Assembly (NCBI GenBank): GCA_050186335.1
Contig: JBFWYO010000054.1
Location: 1 to 33,989, forward strand
DNA: 33,989 bases
Reading direction: 5' to 3'
DNA from: JBFWYO01 sp050186335
GTDB lineage: Bacteria; Pseudomonadota; Alphaproteobacteria; Bin65
Shown: positions 15,089-23,058 of the stretch, one piece after another
Position numbering within the stretch: position 1 is the first letter of the stretch
Layout: the number at the start of each line of letters is the position of its first letter
The notes under the pieces: model-generated
Told to the model about the DNA's origin: nothing
The model's database searches: none
Seen by the model: only the letters and a program-made list of their open reading frames with translations
Position numbers and translations under genes: made by a program

Positions 15089-16531
15089 ATGCCGCAAATG
15101 CCGGAAATGCAGCGCACGCAAATCGACGGCGACGGAAGTCGGCCGCGCACGCTGTTTGAAAAAATCTGGGACGACCACGTCGTCCTTACGCTCGACTCCG
15201 GCGATTCGCTGCTCTACGTCGACCGGCACTTGATTCACGAGGGATCGGCGAATGCGTTCGATCGCCTGAACGAAGACGGGCTGCGCGTGGCCGAACCGGC
15301 ACTGACGCTGGGCACCGCGGATCATTACGTGCCAACCGATGGCGCGCGCGTTGCCGACGCCGGCATACGCGGCATGGTCGAGCAGTTCGAATCGAACATC
15401 GCCGCGCACGGCATCGCAGGCTTCACTGTCGGCTCGCCGGACCAGGGCATCGTGCATGTTGTGGGGCCCGAGCTCGGCTTCACCCTGCCCGGCGCCTTGC
15501 TGGTCTGCGGCGACAGCCATACATCGACGCACGGCGCGCTGGGCGCATTGGCGTTCGGCATCGGCGCATCCGAAGCCGCGCACGTGCTGGCCACGCAGAC
15601 GATCTGGCAGCGGCGGCCGAAGACGATGCGGATTTCGATTGCCGGGCGGCGCGGCGCCGGCGTCGAGGCGAAGGACGTCATTCTCGCGACCATCGGCACG
15701 ATCGGTACGGACGGTGCTACGCAGCATGTCATCGAATATGCCGGGCCGGTGATCGACGCGATGAGCATCGAAGAACGCCTGACCGTGTGCAACATGTCGA
15801 TCGAAGCCGGCGCACGCGCCGGCCTTGTGGCGCCGGACGAGACCACGCTGGCTTACGTTCGCGGCCGCCGGTTCGCCCCGCGCGGCGCCATGCTGGATCG
15901 GGCGGTCGCGGCCTGGCGCGGTCTGCGCACCGACGCGGGCGCCGCGTACGACCGGTCGGTCGAAATCGACGGCTCGAAGCTCGAGCCGATGGTGACCTGG
16001 GGCACCAGCCCCGGCATGGTGGCGCCGATCGGCGCGCGCGTGCCCGACCCGGGCGCGCTGGCGTCGTCGAAGCAAACCGATGCGGCGGTCCGGGCGCTGG
16101 ACTATATGGGGCTGCTACCGGGCACCAAGCTGACCGACGTGCCGATCGACATCGTTTTCATCGGTTCGTGCACCAACAGCCGCATCGAAGATTTGCGGCG
16201 CGCGGCTTCGATCGCGCGGGGCCGCCGCGCGCGCGTGCAGACGGTGGTTTCGCCGGGCTCGGCCGCCGTGGCGCGGCAGGCGGAAGCGGAAGGTTTGGAT
16301 CGGATCTTCATCGATGCCGGGTTCGAATGGCGGCGGCCCGGCTGCTCGTATTGCGTCGGCATGAACGGCGACCTGGTCGGCGCGGGCAGGCGCAGCGTTT
16401 CGACCTCGAACCGCAATTTCGTCGGCCGGCAGGGCAAGGGTGCGCGCACGCACCTGGCCAGCCCGACCACGGCGGCGGCCAGCGCGATCGCGGGCCGGAT
16501 CGCCGACCCGCGCGACTACGTGCGCGCCTGA
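15089..16531 (+). CDS. leuC: 3-isopropylmalate dehydratase large subunit (or close paralogue)
   Basis: A 480-residue aconitase-superfamily protein that isomerises 2- and 3-isopropylmalate together with LeuD. The [4Fe-4S] ligands are C361 (GSCTNSR) and C419/C422 (GCSYCVGMN). The N-terminal TLFEKIWDDHVV and the CGDSHTSTHGALGALAFGIG block are LeuC-like. ATG 15089 is chosen because GAGG lies seven bases before it; 108 bases of open frame extend upstream. leuD follows after ten bases, but leuA and leuB are not here. In a catabolic neighbourhood a related hydroxy-diacid substrate, such as a methylmalate, cannot be excluded. Confidence 0.9.
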   Translation: MPQMPEMQRTQIDGDGSRPRTLFEKIWDDHVVLTLDSGDSLLYVDRHLIHEGSANAFDRLNEDGLRVAEPALTLGTADHYVPTDGARVADAGIRGMVEQFESNIAAHGIAGFTVGSPDQGIVHVVGPELGFTLPGALLVCGDSHTSTHGALGALAFGIGASEAAHVLATQTIWQRRPKTMRISIAGRRGAGVEAKDVILATIGTIGTDGATQHVIEYAGPVIDAMSIEERLTVCNMSIEAGARAGLVAPDETTLAYVRGRRFAPRGAMLDRAVAAWRGLRTDAGAAYDRSVEIDGSKLEPMVTWGTSPGMVAPIGARVPDPGALASSKQTDAAVRALDYMGLLPGTKLTDVPIDIVFIGSCTNSRIEDLRRAASIARGRRARVQTVVSPGSAAVARQAEAEGLDRIFIDAGFEWRRPGCSYCVGMNGDLVGAGRRSVSTSNRNFVGRQGKGARTHLASPTTAAASAIAGRIADPRDYVRA

Positions 16532-16541
16532 GGCCGGCGGC

Positions 16542-17180
16542 ATGGAAAAATTCACCACCCTCGATGCCGTCGCCGTGCCGATCGAAGGCGTCAACGTCGA
16601 CACCGATCAGATCGTGCCGGCACGGTACCTGCGCACGCCGCGCAAGCAGGGCTACGGCGACTTCCTGTTCCGCGACCTGCGCTTCGACTCCGCCGGACGG
16701 CCGATCGAGGGATTCCCGCTCAACCTGCCCGGCTTCGCGGGCGCGGCGATTCTCGTCGGCAACGCGAATTTCGGCTGCGGATCGTCGCGCGAGGCGGCGG
16801 TTTACGCGCTGCGAGATTTCGGCATCCGCTGCGTGATCGCGCCGTCGATGGGCGACATTTTCTACAACAATTGCCTCAAGAACGCGGTCCTGCCGATCCG
16901 GCTGCCGGACGCCGTCGCGGCTGCCCTGCGCCAGGCGCTGCGCGCGGCGCCGGGCGCCCGCGTTGCGGTCGACCTGCCGGCCCAGCAGGTGACGTTTCCG
17001 GACGGCCAGCGCCACCGCTTCGAGATCGACGCGTTGAGCAAGCGTTGCCTGATCGAAGGGCTCGACGAGATCGCGCTGACGCGGACGTACGCGAGTAACA
17101 TCGCCGACTTCGCCAGGAACCATCGACAGCGCCAGCCATGGCTGTTCGGCGCCGGCGCGCGCCCCGACGGGACGGCGTAA
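16542..17180 (+). CDS. leuD: 3-isopropylmalate dehydratase small subunit
   Basis: A 212-residue swivel-domain partner of LeuC. Typical signatures are present: NVDTDQIVPARYL near residues 18-30, GNANFGCGSSREAA near 73-86, and the SMGDIFYNN stretch that shapes the substrate pocket. The gene begins ten bases after the leuC stop, so the two form an operon. It is convergent with the MetE-like gene, with only eleven bases between stops. Length and motifs are normal for bacterial LeuD. Confidence 0.92.
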   Translation: MEKFTTLDAVAVPIEGVNVDTDQIVPARYLRTPRKQGYGDFLFRDLRFDSAGRPIEGFPLNLPGFAGAAILVGNANFGCGSSREAAVYALRDFGIRCVIAPSMGDIFYNNCLKNAVLPIRLPDAVAAALRQALRAAPGARVAVDLPAQQVTFPDGQRHRFEIDALSKRCLIEGLDEIALTRTYASNIADFARNHRQRQPWLFGAGARPDGTA

Positions 17181-17191
17181 CCGAGCCGCAT

Positions 17192-18361
17192 TTAACGCGC
17201 GCCGCCCCACAGCCGGCGCGTCGCGATCTTTGCGCCCTCCGCACACGCGCGCAGCTTGAGCCAGACGATCTCGGGCGCCACATACTCGAATCCGGCATAG
17301 GTGCCGAATCCGCAGTCGGTGCTGGCGATCACACGCTCGCGATCGCCCACGGCGGCGACCGCCTCGCAGATGCGGTTGGCGACGACCTCCGGGTGCTCGA
17401 CATAGTTCGTCGTCGAATCGATCACGCCCGGCAGCAATGCCATTTCGGCCGGCGGCGGATTGCGCTTGATCGAGGCGTATTCATGCTGGTGGCTGGGATT
17501 GGCGAACTCGACGCTGAGCGCGCCGACGCGCGCCCGATACAGGACCGGCAGGATGTCGGCGAGCGGGACATCGTGGACATGCGGCCCGTCCCAGTTTCCC
17601 CAGCAGCAATGCAGGCGAACGGTTTCGCGCGGAATGTCCGTCAGCGCCTCGTTCAAGGCCGCGACGTGCATTTCGGTGGCGGCCAGGAAATCGGCGAGCG
17701 GCCGATCGCGCCAGGTCATCGTGCGCTCCATCGCGAGATCCGGCGCGTCGATCTGCAGGATCAGTCCGCGCGCGACGATGAGCTGGTACTCCTTGCGCAT
17801 TTCCCGCGCCAGCGCAAACACGTATTTTTCGTGATCGCCGTAATATGCATCGACCATGGTGGTGGAGACGATGCCGGGCGATGCGGCGGTCATGAAACGT
17901 TCGACGTAGCGGCCGGCAACGCCCTGCGCGGCCGCATCGAACACGTCGCACTCGAATTTCGTGGCGGAAAGATCGTCGTAATGCACGGCCCCGATCGCCT
18001 GTGGCGCGCTCATGGCCGATGCGCGATGCGGAAAGCGCTTGGCCATCATCGCCGCATAGCCCGGGTAGTTCACGTAGTCGAGCGGCCGCGGCCGATTCGA
18101 CTTGCCGCCGAAACCGGTCATGCGCTGGGGGACGTAGGTTTGGAACCCGACCCGCGGCTGTTCGCCGTCGCCGATCACGTCGACCCCGGCGTCGATCTGC
18201 CGGCGCACCGCGTCGGCGACGGAAGCCGTAATTTCTCGGCGCAGCGCTTCGGGATCGTACGGCTCGTGCCGTTCCTGGCGGATCAGCAAGTCGCTCAGCG
18301 CCTCACCGCGCGGCAGGCTGCCGACATGGGTGACCAGGATTCTGTCGTTGCTTTTCTTCAT
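17192..18361 (-). CDS. MetE C-terminal-like zinc methyltransferase (cobalamin-independent methionine synthase family)
   Basis: A 389-residue TIM-barrel protein resembling only the C-terminal catalytic half of MetE. The zinc ligand set is intact: H251 and C253 (LHCCWGNWDGPH), E285 (LSVEFANP) and C350 (STDCGFGTY). Stand-alone members transfer alkyl or methyl groups to or from thiols (for instance archaeal MetE, epoxyalkane:CoM transferase). Without the N-terminal folate-orienting half, it is unlikely to be ordinary MetE. Start 18361 has GGGGAGGCGGCG upstream. It lies downstream of a VanA-like Rieske oxygenase on the same strand with a 112-base gap, which suggests a shared role in C1 or alkyl-group handling (inference). 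Confidence 0.85.
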   Translation of the reverse strand: MKKSNDRILVTHVGSLPRGEALSDLLIRQERHEPYDPEALRREITASVADAVRRQIDAGVDVIGDGEQPRVGFQTYVPQRMTGFGGKSNRPRPLDYVNYPGYAAMMAKRFPHRASAMSAPQAIGAVHYDDLSATKFECDVFDAAAQGVAGRYVERFMTAASPGIVSTTMVDAYYGDHEKYVFALAREMRKEYQLIVARGLILQIDAPDLAMERTMTWRDRPLADFLAATEMHVAALNEALTDIPRETVRLHCCWGNWDGPHVHDVPLADILPVLYRARVGALSVEFANPSHQHEYASIKRNPPPAEMALLPGVIDSTTNYVEHPEVVANRICEAVAAVGDRERVIASTDCGFGTYAGFEYVAPEIVWLKLRACAEGAKIATRRLWGGAR

Positions 18362-18473
18362 CGCCGCCTCCCCGTTGGCCCGCCACGATGCCCGATGCAA
18401 GCATGGTTGCGCCGCGGCGACCAGCGCGGAATTCACCGGCCGACGCCGCGTCCAAACGGCGCCGCACGGTGGA

Positions 18474-19535
18474 TTATTGCGCCGCGACCTGGGGCGCGCG
18501 TTCCTCGCTCATGAGCTTGCGCATGATCTGCCGGTAGCGCTGCGGGCCCATGTCGATTTCCAGCAGGACCGGCCGCAGTTGCTCGGGTTTCAGGCGCAGC
18601 ATGGTCTTCTGCTGTTCGCGGATGATGACCTGATCCTGCTGCTCGAACGCGAAGCGGCGCAGATCGGCGATCTTGGCACGAATCTCGCTGTCCAACGGCT
18701 CGCCCCAGCTGATCGGGTTCTGCCGCGCAGCGGCGAAATGATAGTAGGTGGTGGTCGCGGTCTCCGGCGTCAGGAAATGCATCCCATAGATGCCGGTGCC
18801 CTGGCTGCGCGGCGCTCCCGGTGCCGTGACGCCGGTATCGTTGCTGAAGCAGCCGGGCGGATCCCAGCGCATGTCGGCCCACAAATCGACCCGTCCGCCG
18901 TCGCGCTTGAACATCAGATCGAAGAAGCCCGGCACCGGCGCATTCGGCACCGAGCGCGGCAGATACAATTGCGTGCCGCGCTGTTCCATTTTCAGTTCGG
19001 CCTTGATCGTCTCTTCGCTGCCGAGAATGCCTTCGTGCAGGAACGCGGTATGGCTGAGATCGAGCAGATTGTCGGTGATCAGCTCGTAGCCCGCATCCAT
19101 CTTGATCCAATCGCGGCGGGATACCTGATAGCCGGAAGTCTCGTCGAGCATCGAGAAGTCCGGGATCGTCGCCGGATCCGCTTGCCGGTCGCCCATCCAG
19201 ATCCACACCATGCTGTGCCGGTCGACCACCGGGTAGCTGCGCACCCGCGCCATGCTGGGAATTTTCTCGCTGCCGTGCGGGTTGCGCACGCACGCGCCGG
19301 TGCCGTCGAATTCGAGCCCGTGATAGGGACAGCGCACGCGGTCGTCGCCGCACAATCTGCCCATGTGCAGCGGCGCAAAACGGTGCGGACAGACGTCGAA
19401 CAACGCCGCCGGCGAATTGTCGGCCTTACGGTAGAGGACGATCGGCTCGTCCAGAAACGTCCGTGCCACCAGCTCGCCGGGTTTCAGGTCCTGCGACCAG
19501 ATCGCCGCATACCAAGTGTTGCGAAGATACTCCAT
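18474..19535 (-). CDS. Rieske non-heme iron aromatic oxygenase, vanillate O-demethylase (VanA)-like
   Basis: A 353-residue oxygenase subunit. The N-terminal Rieske [2Fe-2S] motif is CPH (C49, H51) and CPYH (C69, H72). The mononuclear iron site follows in DNLLDLSHTAFLHEG (D159, H162, H167). The length and the single-component layout match VanA-type O-demethylases, which release formaldehyde from methoxy-aromatics; other substrates are possible. Start 19535 follows GGGAG by about seven bases; a longer frame to 19733 lacks a ribosome site. No VanB-type reductase is adjacent, so electrons must come from elsewhere, possibly the ferredoxin/reductase at 23-29 kb. Confidence 0.9.
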   Translation of the reverse strand: MEYLRNTWYAAIWSQDLKPGELVARTFLDEPIVLYRKADNSPAALFDVCPHRFAPLHMGRLCGDDRVRCPYHGLEFDGTGACVRNPHGSEKIPSMARVRSYPVVDRHSMVWIWMGDRQADPATIPDFSMLDETSGYQVSRRDWIKMDAGYELITDNLLDLSHTAFLHEGILGSEETIKAELKMEQRGTQLYLPRSVPNAPVPGFFDLMFKRDGGRVDLWADMRWDPPGCFSNDTGVTAPGAPRSQGTGIYGMHFLTPETATTTYYHFAAARQNPISWGEPLDSEIRAKIADLRRFAFEQQDQVIIREQQKTMLRLKPEQLRPVLLEIDMGPQRYRQIMRKLMSEERAPQVAAQ

Positions 19536-19988
19536 CAACCGTCTCCCTGATCGGCCGCGGCGGAACGCCGAACCGTCCGACCTTCGTTTTGCCATCGACC
19601 CGGCGCCGGGCCGGCGACCGGCGCGGCCGCCCGCCTGCGTTTGTCGATCGGAAAGCCGCGCGCCAAAGGACTGTAACGATGATGCCAATCGCTCCGTCCG
19701 CGCACAACGGCAACGCACCGCGTTCGCCTTCACGATGAGCGAGATTTTGCCGCGGCCGCCCCGAGTGCAAGCGACAAAACGTCATTCCAGGCAGACGCTG
19801 GAAACCCGGCTATGCGGCGTTTCGGGGTTGCCGGGGCGCCGATGGGCGGCCCGCGCGGATGGATCCCCTAGCACATCCGGCACGCTGCCGGGGCCCTCGC
19901 CGACCGAACGGCCACGCCAAAACAGCGCTGGATTGATCTGTCGTCTGATAATATTGTCTGACAATTATTCAGTTTCACGGAGCCCGCC
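19536..19988. other. Intergenic region between divergent Rieske and acyl-CoA dehydrogenase genes
   Basis: These 453 bases hold the GntR-type operator at 19943-19965 and the ribosome site of the dehydrogenase. I see no convincing gene; the short open frames on both strands have Arg/Pro-rich translations and no ribosome sites. I could not place a promoter for the Rieske gene. Confidence 0.55.
19943..19965 (+). promoter_or_regulatory. GntR/FadR-type operator upstream of the acyl-CoA dehydrogenase operon
   Basis: ATTGTC-T-GACAAT (19953-19965) is a perfect palindrome that fits the FadR-subfamily GntR consensus (TNGTNNNACNA). A degenerate direct copy, GTCTGATAAT, lies 13 bases upstream at 19943-19952 and contains a -10-like GATAAT. 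The element is 23 bases before the ATG, and the operon encodes its own GntR regulator, so autoregulation is likely. Confidence 0.65.
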
Positions 19989-21272
19989 ATGAATTTCGAT
20001 TTTTCGCCCAAAGTCCTCGAACTGAGCGCGCGGCTCGCCGCGTTCATGGACGCGCAGGTGTATCCGAACGAAGAGCGCTATCTGCGCGAATGCATGGAAC
20101 TCGGCCCGTGGGGCGTGCCGACCGTGCTCGACGAACTCAAGGCCAAAGCCAAGGCCGCCGGCCTGTGGAACCTGTTCCTGCCGCATTCGGCGCGCGGCGC
20201 CGGACTGAGCAACGTCGAATATGCGCCGCTGTGCGAGATCATGGGCCGCTCGCACCTGGCGCCCGAAGTGTTCAACTGCTCGGCGCCCGATACCGGCAAC
20301 ATGGAAGTGCTGGAGCGGTACGGCACCGAGGAACATAAGCGGCAATGGCTGGAGCCGCTGCTCGACGGCCACATCCGGTCCGCGTTCGCGATGACCGAGC
20401 CCGCGGTGGCGTCGAGCGACGCGACCAACATCGCAAGCTCGATCGTGCGGCGCGGCGACACCTATGTGATCAACGGCCACAAATGGTTCACCACCAACGC
20501 GACCGACCCGCGCTGCAAGATCATCATTTTCATGGGCAAGACCGACCCGCAAAACCCGAACAAGCACCAGCAGCAATCGATGATTCTGGTGCCGATGGAC
20601 ACGCCCGGCGTGCGTGTGACCCGGGCGCTGCCGGTATTCGGCTTTTTCGGCATGCCGGACCGCGCCAGCGAAGTGGTGTTCGATAACGTCGTCGTGCCGG
20701 CGTCGAACATTCTGCTGGGCGAGGGTCGTGGATTCGAAATCGCGCAGGGACGCCTGGGCCCGGGGCGCATCCATCATTGCATGCGACTGATCGGCCTGGC
20801 CGAGCGGACGCTGGAGCGCATGTGCCAGCGCGCGGACCAACGCGTGGCGTTCGGCAAGGCGGTTTCGGAGCAGACGGTGACGCAGGAACGTATCGCCGAA
20901 TCGCGCATCATGATCGAGCAGGCGCGGCTACTGACCTTGAAAGCCGCCTACATGATGGATACCGTCGGCAACAAGGTGGCGAAGACCGAGATCGCCATGA
21001 TCAAGGTGGCGGTGCCGAATATGGCGTGCAAGGTGATCGACTGGGCGATTCAGGCATTCGGCGGCGCCGGGGTGACCAACGATTTCGGCCTGGCCTCGGC
21101 TTATGCCACGGCGCGGCTGTTGCGCCTGGCCGACGGGCCCGACGAGGTGCATCGTAACCAGATCGCCCGCCTCGAGTTGCGCCGCCATCGTCCGGCGGCC
21201 GGCGCCAACGATACGCCGCTGCAGCCGTTCGGCGATCTGTCGGGGCCGTGGAAGCAACCGCTGACCGCTTAG
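19989..21272 (+). CDS. Acyl-CoA dehydrogenase, ACAD10/11-like
   Basis: A 427-residue FAD-dependent protein with the complete ACAD fold: N-terminal helical domain, middle beta domain (FAMTEPAVASSDATN near 132-146), and C-terminal helical domain ending in RLADGPDEVHRNQIARLEL. The latter and INGHKWFTTNA resemble the dehydrogenase half of ACAD10/11 and bacterial LvaC-type enzymes. In levulinate catabolism such a protein acts on a 4-phosphoacyl-CoA made by a partner kinase. CGGAG precedes ATG 19989. The APH kinase begins 11 bases downstream, supporting the same split arrangement. Ordinary fatty acyl-CoA dehydrogenation remains possible. Confidence 0.88.
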   Translation: MNFDFSPKVLELSARLAAFMDAQVYPNEERYLRECMELGPWGVPTVLDELKAKAKAAGLWNLFLPHSARGAGLSNVEYAPLCEIMGRSHLAPEVFNCSAPDTGNMEVLERYGTEEHKRQWLEPLLDGHIRSAFAMTEPAVASSDATNIASSIVRRGDTYVINGHKWFTTNATDPRCKIIIFMGKTDPQNPNKHQQQSMILVPMDTPGVRVTRALPVFGFFGMPDRASEVVFDNVVVPASNILLGEGRGFEIAQGRLGPGRIHHCMRLIGLAERTLERMCQRADQRVAFGKAVSEQTVTQERIAESRIMIEQARLLTLKAAYMMDTVGNKVAKTEIAMIKVAVPNMACKVIDWAIQAFGGAGVTNDFGLASAYATARLLRLADGPDEVHRNQIARLELRRHRPAAGANDTPLQPFGDLSGPWKQPLTA

Positions 21273-21283
21273 GAGCCCTGCCC

Positions 21284-22336
21284 ATGCCGGCCACCGATTA
21301 CCAGGGCACGATCCCGCCGCAGCACGCGTTCGATCGGGCCAAGCTGGATGCGTGGTTGCGAACGAACGTGCCGGGCTTCAAAGGACTGAGGCGGGTCGAG
21401 CAGTTCAAAGGCGGACAATCCAACCCGACCTATCGCTTGACCGGCGAGACCGGCCTGTACGTATTGCGGCGCAAGCCGCCCGGCAAACTGCTGCCGAGCT
21501 CGCACGCGGTCGATCGCGAGTTTCGCGTGCTGAAGGCGCTTGCGGGTACCGAAGTGCCGGTGCCGCGCGTCCATGCGTTGTGCGAGGACGATAGCGTGAT
21601 CGGCAGCGCGTTTTACGTGATGGATCATGTCGACGGGCGGGTGTTCTGGGATCCGCGCCTGCCCGAACTCGACAAGGCCGACCGTACCGCGATCTTCGAT
21701 TCGATGAACGCGGCGATTGCGGCGTTGCATCGCGTCAAGCCGGCCGACGTCGGCCTGGAGGATTTCGGCCGGCCCGGCAATTACATGGAACGCCAGATTT
21801 CGCGCTGGACCAAGCAGTACCGCGCGGCCGAGACCGAGACCATCGAGGCCATGGACAAAGTGATCGAGTGGCTGCCGCGCCACACGCCGCCCGACGGCGA
21901 ACCCGGCATCGTCCACGGCGACTACCGGCTGGACAACGTGATCGTCCACCCGACCGAGCCGCGCGTGATCGCGATTCTCGATTGGGAATTGTCGACGCTC
22001 GGCTATCCGGTCGCCGATTTCGCCTATCACTGCATGAGCTGGCGCGTGCCGCCGGAATTGTTCCGCGGCCTGGCGGGCGTCGATTCTGCGGCGCTCGGCA
22101 TTCCCGACGAAGCGGCATACGTCGCGGCCTATTGCCGGCGCACCCATCGTTCGTCGATCGACAACTGGGAATTCTACATCGTCTACAGCATGTTCCGCAT
22201 CGCGGCCATTCTGCAGGGCATCGCCAAGCGCGCCATCGACGGCACGGCGGCCAATGCCGACGCGCACGAGGTCGGCCGGCGCGCGCGCCCGTTCGCCGAG
22301 CAGGCCTGGCAGGTCGCGCGGAAGATCGGCGCCTGA
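21284..22336 (+). CDS. APH-fold phosphotransferase, ACAD10/11 kinase-domain-like (LvaA-like)
   Basis: A 350-residue kinase of the aminoglycoside phosphotransferase superfamily. The N-lobe has FKGGQSNPTYRL (about 43-54) and the conserved lysine region VLRRKPPGKLLPSSH. The catalytic loop is HGDYRLDN near residues 210-217, and the metal-binding motif is DWELSTLG. These stretches are characteristic of the kinase half of ACAD10/11 and of LvaA, a 4-hydroxyacyl-CoA kinase, and not of antibiotic-resistance APHs. AGGAG lies eight bases before ATG 21284. It is followed after two bases by the GntR gene, so all three genes are one operon. Confidence 0.88.
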   Translation: MPATDYQGTIPPQHAFDRAKLDAWLRTNVPGFKGLRRVEQFKGGQSNPTYRLTGETGLYVLRRKPPGKLLPSSHAVDREFRVLKALAGTEVPVPRVHALCEDDSVIGSAFYVMDHVDGRVFWDPRLPELDKADRTAIFDSMNAAIAALHRVKPADVGLEDFGRPGNYMERQISRWTKQYRAAETETIEAMDKVIEWLPRHTPPDGEPGIVHGDYRLDNVIVHPTEPRVIAILDWELSTLGYPVADFAYHCMSWRVPPELFRGLAGVDSAALGIPDEAAYVAAYCRRTHRSSIDNWEFYIVYSMFRIAAILQGIAKRAIDGTAANADAHEVGRRARPFAEQAWQVARKIGA

Positions 22337-22338
22337 GC

Positions 22339-23043
22339 ATGGCGAGCCCGAAAGCGGCGCCGGCATCGAAGCGGCCCGAGGATGCCGGCGGCTCGGCGCA
22401 TTTATTATATAAAGAGATCATCCGCGGTCTGTATCAGGGCCGCTACGTGCCCGGCCAAAGACTGGTCGAAACCGATCTCACCCATGCGTTCGACATCAGC
22501 CGGAGTTCGGTGCGCGAAGCATTGAACCGGCTTTCCGCCGCCGGCATCGTCGAACTCAAGCTTTACCACGGCGCGCACGTCAGGCACCTGACGCGCGCGC
22601 AGGCCAACGACATCCTGGTGCTGCTGGAGCCGATGATCGGGCTCGCGGCGCGGCTTGCGGCGGAGCGGATTGGCACGGGCGATCACGCGCGGCGGCTCCG
22701 CGCAAGTCATGCGCGCCTGACTGGCTTCAGAAGCAACCCGGATTCTCTCGACTTCATCCAGGCGCGCGACGAATTCTATGCGGCGCTGATCGCGATCGGC
22801 GGCAACCAGGAGCTTGCGCGCATCATGCCGAGCATGCAGGTGCACCTGGTGCGCGCGCAGTTTCGCGCGTTCCGCCCGGCGTTCGAGGACAAGCGCTTCG
22901 ACGATTACGACTTGATCTCCAAGGCGGTGCTGGCCGGCGACGGACCGCGTGCCGAGAGCGCCGGCCGCCGCCATATCCAGCATGTGCGCAAAGGGCTGGC
23001 CGCGCTGCCGGATGCCGCCTTCGCCCCGGACGCGCGCAACTAG
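22339..23043 (+). CDS. GntR-family transcriptional regulator (FadR/VanR-type FCD domain)
   Basis: A 234-residue regulator. The N-terminal winged helix-turn-helix spans about residues 22-85 (YVPGQRLVETDLTHAFDISRSSVREALNRLS within it). A helical FCD ligand-binding domain follows (about 95-220). The ATG is two bases after the kinase stop, so it is translationally linked. The likely operator is the palindrome at 19953-19965 in front of this operon. The ligand is probably a CoA thioester or organic acid from the pathway (inference). Confidence 0.9.
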   Translation: MASPKAAPASKRPEDAGGSAHLLYKEIIRGLYQGRYVPGQRLVETDLTHAFDISRSSVREALNRLSAAGIVELKLYHGAHVRHLTRAQANDILVLLEPMIGLAARLAAERIGTGDHARRLRASHARLTGFRSNPDSLDFIQARDEFYAALIAIGGNQELARIMPSMQVHLVRAQFRAFRPAFEDKRFDDYDLISKAVLAGDGPRAESAGRRHIQHVRKGLAALPDAAFAPDARN

Positions 23044-23058
23044 AAACTCAATCGCGGC

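Noticed and set aside
14486..16075. A 529-codon minus-strand open frame across the patatin and leuC genes
   Set aside because: It spans two well-supported genes on the other strand and has a low-complexity Arg-rich translation, as expected for antisense frames in GC-rich DNA.
21284..22336. Aminoglycoside resistance kinase
   Set aside because: The APH fold is shared, but the FKGGQSNPTYRL and HGDYRLDN-DWELSTLG context and the adjacent acyl-CoA dehydrogenase indicate the ACAD10/11-kinase group.
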